This document shows positions 7,006 through 9,969 of a DNA stretch of 9,969 bases, in pieces. The notes beneath the pieces are model-generated. The model did no database searches. It was given only the letters and a program-made list of their open reading frames with translations, and was not told the DNA's origin. The translations under genes and the position numbers were made by a program. Origin of the DNA: Actinomycetota bacterium (GTDB lineage: Bacteria; Actinomycetota; Actinomycetes; S36-B12; CAIYMF01); NCBI GenBank assembly GCA_009699025.1, contig WLOZ01000039.1, forward strand, positions 1 through 9,969. Direction: 5' to 3'. Numbering within the stretch: position 1 is the first letter of the stretch; the number at the start of each line of letters is the position of its first letter.

Positions 7006-7961
7006 GTCATCACCCTCCCGCGCAGCAGTCGGGGGTCGAGCATGGCGTTGATGATGTCGACGCCCATGTTGACGAGGACGAACGCGGCCACGAGCAGGAG
7101 GGACACCGACTGCACCACCACGACGTCCTGACGCGCCGCGCTCTGTACCAGCAGGGAGCCGAGCCCCGGGACGCCGAACGCCAGCTCCACCACGGCGGTC
7201 CCGGCGAACAGGCCGGCGAAGGTGATGGCGCTGACCGAGAGGATGGCAGGCATCACGTTGCGCATCACGTGTCGGCTCAGGACCTTCGGCGTGCTCACCC
7301 CGCGGGCGCGCGCTGCGTCCACGTGGTCACGGGTCAGCTCGGAGCGCACATCGGTGCGCGTGATCCGGCTGATGAAGGCCAGATAGCTCAGGCTCAGCGC
7401 GATCGCCGGGAGCACGAGGTGGCGCAGGGTGTCCCAGAACCCCTCGCCGGTCCCGTACACGGGGAACCACGACAGCTTGCTCGAGAAGATCCAGATGAGC
7501 ACGATCGCGGACACGAAGGCCGGCGCCGCCATCAGCACGGTGGTGGTGCTCAGGGCCGCGAAGTCGACGAGCTTGCCGAAGACGGCTGAGGCGACGCCGA
7601 GAGCGATCCCGATCGACAGGATGATGGCCGACGCCATCACCACGAGCAGCACCGAGTTCACCACCCGGCTGCCCAGCAGGGAGACCACCGGCTCGTTCAG
7701 CACGATCGAGTTGCCGAAGTTGCCGGTGAGCACCCCGCCGAGCCAGTGCCAGTACTGCACGAGGAACGGGTCGCCCAGGTGGTGCTCCGCCCGGATCTGC
7801 TCGAGTGCTTCGGGGTTGGGGATCTGCCCGCCTGCCAGCAGCGTGGCCGGATCCCCCGGCGCGAGGTATAGCGCGCCGTAGATGAGCAGACTCGCTCCCA
7901 GCAGCGTGACCAGTACGCCGCCCGCCTTCCGGGCGGCGTACTGCCCGATCGATCCGGTCAC
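7002..7961 (-). CDS. ABC importer permease, DppB/OppB type
   Basis: This 319-residue membrane protein begins with a helix at about 14-34 ending in YLAPGDPA, the typical DppB N-terminus. NFGNSIVLNEPV (81-92), a conserved external segment, follows, then helices near 101-125, 135-160, 183-200, 241-263 and 285-306. The EAA loop is around 213-237 (VDAARARGVS ... RHVMRN), and the tail DPRLLRG matches the family. The GTG at 7961 is chosen because it gives a GTGA overlap with the binding-protein stop; the longer frame upstream would run inside that gene. The ribosome-binding site is modest (GGAAG, 7 bases away), which fits dependence on translational coupling. It pairs with the DppC-type permease. 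Confidence 0.94.
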   Translation of the reverse strand: MTGSIGQYAARKAGGVLVTLLGASLLIYGALYLAPGDPATLLAGGQIPNPEALEQIRAEHHLGDPFLVQYWHWLGGVLTGNFGNSIVLNEPVVSLLGSRVVNSVLLVVMASAIILSIGIALGVASAVFGKLVDFAALSTTTVLMAAPAFVSAIVLIWIFSSKLSWFPVYGTGEGFWDTLRHLVLPAIALSLSYLAFISRITRTDVRSELTRDHVDAARARGVSTPKVLSRHVMRNVMPAILSVSAITFAGLFAGTAVVELAFGVPGLGSLLVQSAARQDVVVVQSVSLLLVAAFVLVNMGVDIINAMLDPRLLRGRVMT

Positions 7962-9661
7962 GAACCGCTTCCGGTGCCGCCGACGAGCGCGGCCCACGGC
8001 GAGCTGATGTAGGCGAACGACGCCGGCGCTCCGGTCACCTTCGGACCAAGGAACAGCCGGTTGTACGCCCCGGCCAGGGTGATCTGCAGGTTGGCCGGCG
8101 CGTAGACCGCCTGCGCGGCGACGAACTTCGTGGCCGACACCTGCGGGTCCATCGCCGTGGTGGCCTCACCCATGTTCGCGATGACCGTCGGATCCTCGTA
8201 GTTGGTCCAGTTGAACGGGGCTCCGGGGAACACGAACGCGGGTGCGTAGTACAGCGCGCCCGGCACCTCGATGTAGCCGGTGGTGGCGATGAAGTCGATG
8301 CCCTTGCGCGCGGCCGGGTCGTAGAACAGCGCAGAGAACTCGGCCGGCTGCAGCTGCTTGATCGTGAAGCTCAGGCCGATCTGCTGGGCGGCTGACTGGG
8401 CCAGCGTGGCGACCTGGAGGAGCGACTGGGCGCCCGACGGGATCGCCATCACCATGTCCGTGCGCGAGGGCTTGGCCTCCTGCACGAGCTTCTTGGCGGC
8501 CTCGATGTCGGGTGCGCCCACCGGCGGGAGCGCAGCGTAGCCCGCGTCATAGGTGGCCTTCGCCGGGTCGCCCTGCCACACCAGCGGGGGCGTGAAGGTC
8601 TTCAGCGGCTCGCCCGTGCCCTTGAGCACGGTGCTGATGATGGCGGCCTTGTCGATCGCGAGGTTGAGCGCCTGACGGATCTTCGGGTCGGCAGCCGGAC
8701 CCTCGGACGCTGTGGGCCCGAGGCTGTACGACTCCGTGCTCGGCCCGTAGTAGACAGTGCCCACCCCGGGTGCGGACAGCGTGGCCAGGCTGCTGGTGGG
8801 CGGCGAGTAGCTGCCATCGACCTCCCCGGCCTTGAGGGCGCTGGTGAGCGCACTCTCATCGTTGAACACCACGAAGGTGAAGCTCTTTGCCTTGGCCTTG
8901 CGCGCGGTGTCCCAGTACCCCTCGTTGCGCGCCAGGACGATCTTGCTGCCCGACTGCCAGTCGCTCAGCGAGAAGGGGCCGGTGCACATCACGCCGGTGC
9001 CACGCGCGCCCACGTTCGGGCCGGCCTTCTCGGTGAACGCCTTCTGCACCACGGCGCCCGCGATGCCGGCCATCGAGTCGATGAACTGCGCGTCGGGCAT
9101 CTTGAAGGTGACCGTGACCTCGAGGGGGCCGGTGGCCTTGATCGAGTCAACGTTGCGGAAGACCGCGGCCGAGAAGGAGGCCACCTTCGGGTCAAGGTTG
9201 CGGTTGAGGCTGTAGACCACCTCGTCGGCCGTCATGGGCGTACCGTCCCAGAACTTCACGCCATCGCGCAAGGTGATGACCGTGGTGACCGGGTTGGCGC
9301 GCTCGAGCTTGGTGGCCAGGCCCGGGCTGGTGGAGAAGTCTGGCTCGAGCCGCAGCAGGCTCTCGCACAGGTTCGCCACCACGGTGTTCGCCGAGTAGTC
9401 GCCCGTCTTGGCGGGGTCGAGCGAGCGGGGCTCACCGGTGGGCAAGCCCCACGAGACGCTGTCGATGTCGGCCGTGGCCGCGGGCGTGGTGGTGCTCAGC
9501 GTGATCGCAGCCGGTGAGCTCGACGCCCCGGACGGTGTGGACGACCCTGAGCCACACGCGGAGATCATGAGTGCCAGGGCGGTCGCGGCGGCGGTGCCGA
9601 AGGCGAGGCGGGCACGAGCTGACATCCGAACTGACTCTCGAACTGACATGTGAGGTGACAT
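7958..9661 (-). CDS. Extracellular substrate-binding lipoprotein of the peptide-type ABC importer (SBP_bac_5 family)
   Basis: This 567-residue lipoprotein captures the ligand for the importer. A lipobox ISAC places the lipidated residue at Cys36, after a hydrophobic stretch FGTAAATALALM. It is followed by a Ser/Thr/Pro/Ala-rich tether (37-64) and a binding domain of normal family size. Family blocks include RDGVKFWDGTPMTADEVVY (132-150) and DPKIRQALNLAIDKAAI (325-341). Cys99 and Cys226 are the only other cysteines and might form a disulfide. The start is uncertain: ATG 9661 has GGAG 5 bases upstream, ATG 9649 and ATG 9625 have no good site, and a TTG at 9697 is also in frame. ATG 9625 would give a more usual 23-residue signal before the Cys. 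The N-terminal segment MSPH-MSVR-ESVR-MSAR comes from a 12-base tandem repeat. It is the first gene of the importer operon. The ligand cannot be predicted. Confidence 0.93.
   Translation of the reverse strand: MSPHMSVRESVRMSARARLAFGTAAATALALMISACGSGSSTPSGASSSPAAITLSTTTPAATADIDSVSWGLPTGEPRSLDPAKTGDYSANTVVANLCESLLRLEPDFSTSPGLATKLERANPVTTVITLRDGVKFWDGTPMTADEVVYSLNRNLDPKVASFSAAVFRNVDSIKATGPLEVTVTFKMPDAQFIDSMAGIAGAVVQKAFTEKAGPNVGARGTGVMCTGPFSLSDWQSGSKIVLARNEGYWDTARKAKAKSFTFVVFNDESALTSALKAGEVDGSYSPPTSSLATLSAPGVGTVYYGPSTESYSLGPTASEGPAADPKIRQALNLAIDKAAIISTVLKGTGEPLKTFTPPLVWQGDPAKATYDAGYAALPPVGAPDIEAAKKLVQEAKPSRTDMVMAIPSGAQSLLQVATLAQSAAQQIGLSFTIKQLQPAEFSALFYDPAARKGIDFIATTGYIEVPGALYYAPAFVFPGAPFNWTNYEDPTVIANMGEATTAMDPQVSATKFVAAQAVYAPANLQITLAGAYNRLFLGPKVTGAPASFAYISSPWAALVGGTGSGS
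9614..9661 (-). repeat. Four copies of a 12-base tandem repeat at the start of the binding-protein gene
   Basis: Read on the minus strand, the units are ATGTCACCTCAC, ATGTCAGTTCGA, GAGTCAGTTCGG and ATGTCAGCTCGT, contiguous from 9661 to 9614. They encode the repeated tetrapeptide M/E-S-x-R/H. Three of the four supply an in-frame ATG. The preceding 12 bases share AGTTCG in the same phase. Copy-number change would keep the frame and only alter the positively charged signal-peptide head. Confidence 0.75.
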
Positions 9662-9666
9662 GCGAA

Positions 9667-9670
9667 CTCC
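9667..9670 (-). promoter_or_regulatory. Ribosome-binding site favouring ATG 9661
   Basis: GGAG on the minus strand lies 5 bases ahead of ATG 9661. The ATGs at 9649 and 9625 lack a comparable site, which is the main reason for choosing the longer protein. Confidence 0.5.
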
Positions 9671-9768
9671 GGTCGACGTAAGTCGCGAGGGCGCCAAGGC
9701 CTGCGCGATGAGTGGCAGGGAACATTTGTGTGTCGTGGAGCTCGAGTCCCCGAGCGGACCCGGTACTG

Positions 9769-9798
9769 AAGATTCCCAGCGGACCGCTGTTTTGTCAA
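9769..9798 (-). promoter_or_regulatory. Probable promoter of the ABC importer operon
   Basis: A perfect -35 hexamer TTGACA (minus strand, 9798-9793) is followed after 18 bases by AATCTT (9774-9769), a weak -10. Transcription would begin near 9762 and leave a leader of about 100 bases before ATG 9661. The weak -10 and the operator-like palindromes suggest a regulated promoter. The -10 assignment is the uncertain part. Confidence 0.5.
9777..9789. promoter_or_regulatory. Perfect 13-bp palindrome inside the importer promoter spacer
   Basis: CAGCGG-A-CCGCTG is a perfect inverted repeat of two 6-base arms. It sits between the candidate -35 and -10, where a bound protein would exclude RNA polymerase. 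The half-site-containing octamer AGCGGACC (9778-9785) recurs in the same orientation at 9753-9760, 25 bases away on the downstream side. A repressor operator is inferred. Confidence 0.5.
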
Positions 9799-9807
9799 TA
9801 GCGACAA
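9792..9807. promoter_or_regulatory. Inverted repeat overlapping the -35 of the importer promoter
   Basis: Minus-strand TTGTCGCTATTGACAA carries perfect 5-base arms TTGTC and GACAA around 6 bases. One arm includes most of the TTGACA hexamer. This could be a regulator site, or a chance consequence of the -35 sequence. Confidence 0.35.
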
Positions 9808-9840
9808 GAAACTCCGTCCATGGCGCTCGGTGTCGGTGGG

Positions 9841-9878
9841 CACTGGTCGGTTGGGCTAGAGTCTCGCGACGACCAGTG
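9841..9878. promoter_or_regulatory. Plus-strand promoter framed by 9-bp inverted arms
   Basis: TAGAGT at 9857-9862, in the context TTGGGCTAGAGT, is a typical high-GC actinobacterial -10, with no clear -35. It is flanked by perfect 9-base inverted arms CACTGGTCG (9841-9849) and CGACCAGTG (9870-9878), separated by 20 bases. Because the left arm lies upstream of the expected transcript start (near 9869), the arms are more likely paired protein sites than an RNA hairpin. It would drive the gene entering at the right edge. Confidence 0.5.
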
Positions 9879-9910
9879 GCATCCCCGACTACACCGAAGT
9901 CCCCGGTGGC

Positions 9911-9969
9911 ATGACCAAGATCGCCACCGACCCGAACTTCGCGCCCACGCCCGCTCAGCTCCTGGCCAC
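9911..9969 (+). CDS. Start of an unidentified gene (partial, runs off right edge)
   Basis: ATG at 9911 opens a frame that stays open to the window end and reads MTKIATDPNFAPTPAQLLA. It lies about 42 bases downstream of the expected start of a transcript from the TAGAGT promoter, and it diverges from the importer operon. The region upstream in the same frame is open back to 9860 but offers no ATG, GTG or TTG start, so 9911 is the only normal start. No proper Shine-Dalgarno is present; GGTGG abuts the ATG. The 19 residues are not enough to name a family. Divergent placement suggests possible co-regulation with the importer. Confidence 0.5.
   Translation, partial: MTKIATDPNFAPTPAQLLA

Larger units (their letters stand above)
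9662..9910. other. Divergent intergenic region, importer operon versus right-edge gene
   Basis: These 249 bases hold the two opposed promoters and the palindromes annotated separately. The minus-strand leader of the binding-protein gene also contains a small hairpin, GCTCG (9740-9744) pairing with CGAGC (9751-9755). No RNA gene or riboswitch of a class I know is visible. Open frames crossing the region would run through both promoters and lack family-like sequence. Confidence 0.6.

Noticed and set aside
9565..9843. 92-codon minus-strand open frame overlapping the start of the binding-protein gene
   Set aside because: It spans the promoter and the 12-base repeat in a different frame, and shows no signal peptide or motif.
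9660..9914. 84-codon plus-strand open frame across the divergent intergenic region
   Set aside because: It runs through both candidate promoters and their palindromes, has no ribosome-binding site and no recognisable protein features. Only its last 12 codons are discussed, as a possible upstream frame.
1..9969. CRISPR, tRNA, mobile element, toxin-antitoxin or defence system
   Set aside because: I looked for spaced direct repeats, cloverleaf arms, transposase or integrase motifs and paired small genes, and found none beyond the 12-base repeat inside a coding start.

Overview
The window is GC-rich, densely packed bacterial DNA. Its short spacers, GTG starts, 1- and 4-base stop/start overlaps and TANNNT-type promoters suggest a high-GC actinobacterium; this is inferred from composition and gene style, not from a marker gene. 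Eight complete genes and two possible partial genes at the edges are supported. No tRNA, rRNA, CRISPR array, insertion sequence or phage gene is visible.

Right part (about 9.66 kb back to 4.34 kb, minus strand): a complete dipeptide/oligopeptide-type (Opp/Dpp) ABC importer. It consists of a lipoprotein substrate-binding protein, two permeases and two ATPases. Every junction is a 4-base GTGA or ATGA overlap, so this is one translationally coupled operon. Upstream lies a perfect -35 hexamer (TTGACA), with one palindrome overlapping it and another in the promoter spacer. A divergent promoter (TAGAGT), framed by 9-bp inverted arms, reads toward a gene that runs off the right edge.

Middle and left part: a TetR-family regulator (plus strand, 3737-4327) converges on the importer operon and diverges from a minus-strand enzyme operon of DUF3237 protein, CocE/NonD-type serine hydrolase and amidase-signature hydrolase. 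A further gene may begin at the left edge. The 88-base divergent spacer holds a 13-bp palindrome and a second inverted repeat, which are candidate TetR operators.

Working model (inference): the importer brings in a peptide-like, amide- or ester-containing compound. The CocE-type esterase/amidase and the amidase-signature enzyme cleave it, DUF3237 acts on an intermediate, and the TetR protein senses the substrate or a product. The pathway's substrate cannot be read from the sequence. None of the individual families is new; what deserves a second look is the combination, the operator-like sites and the 12-base repeat at the start of the binding-protein gene.
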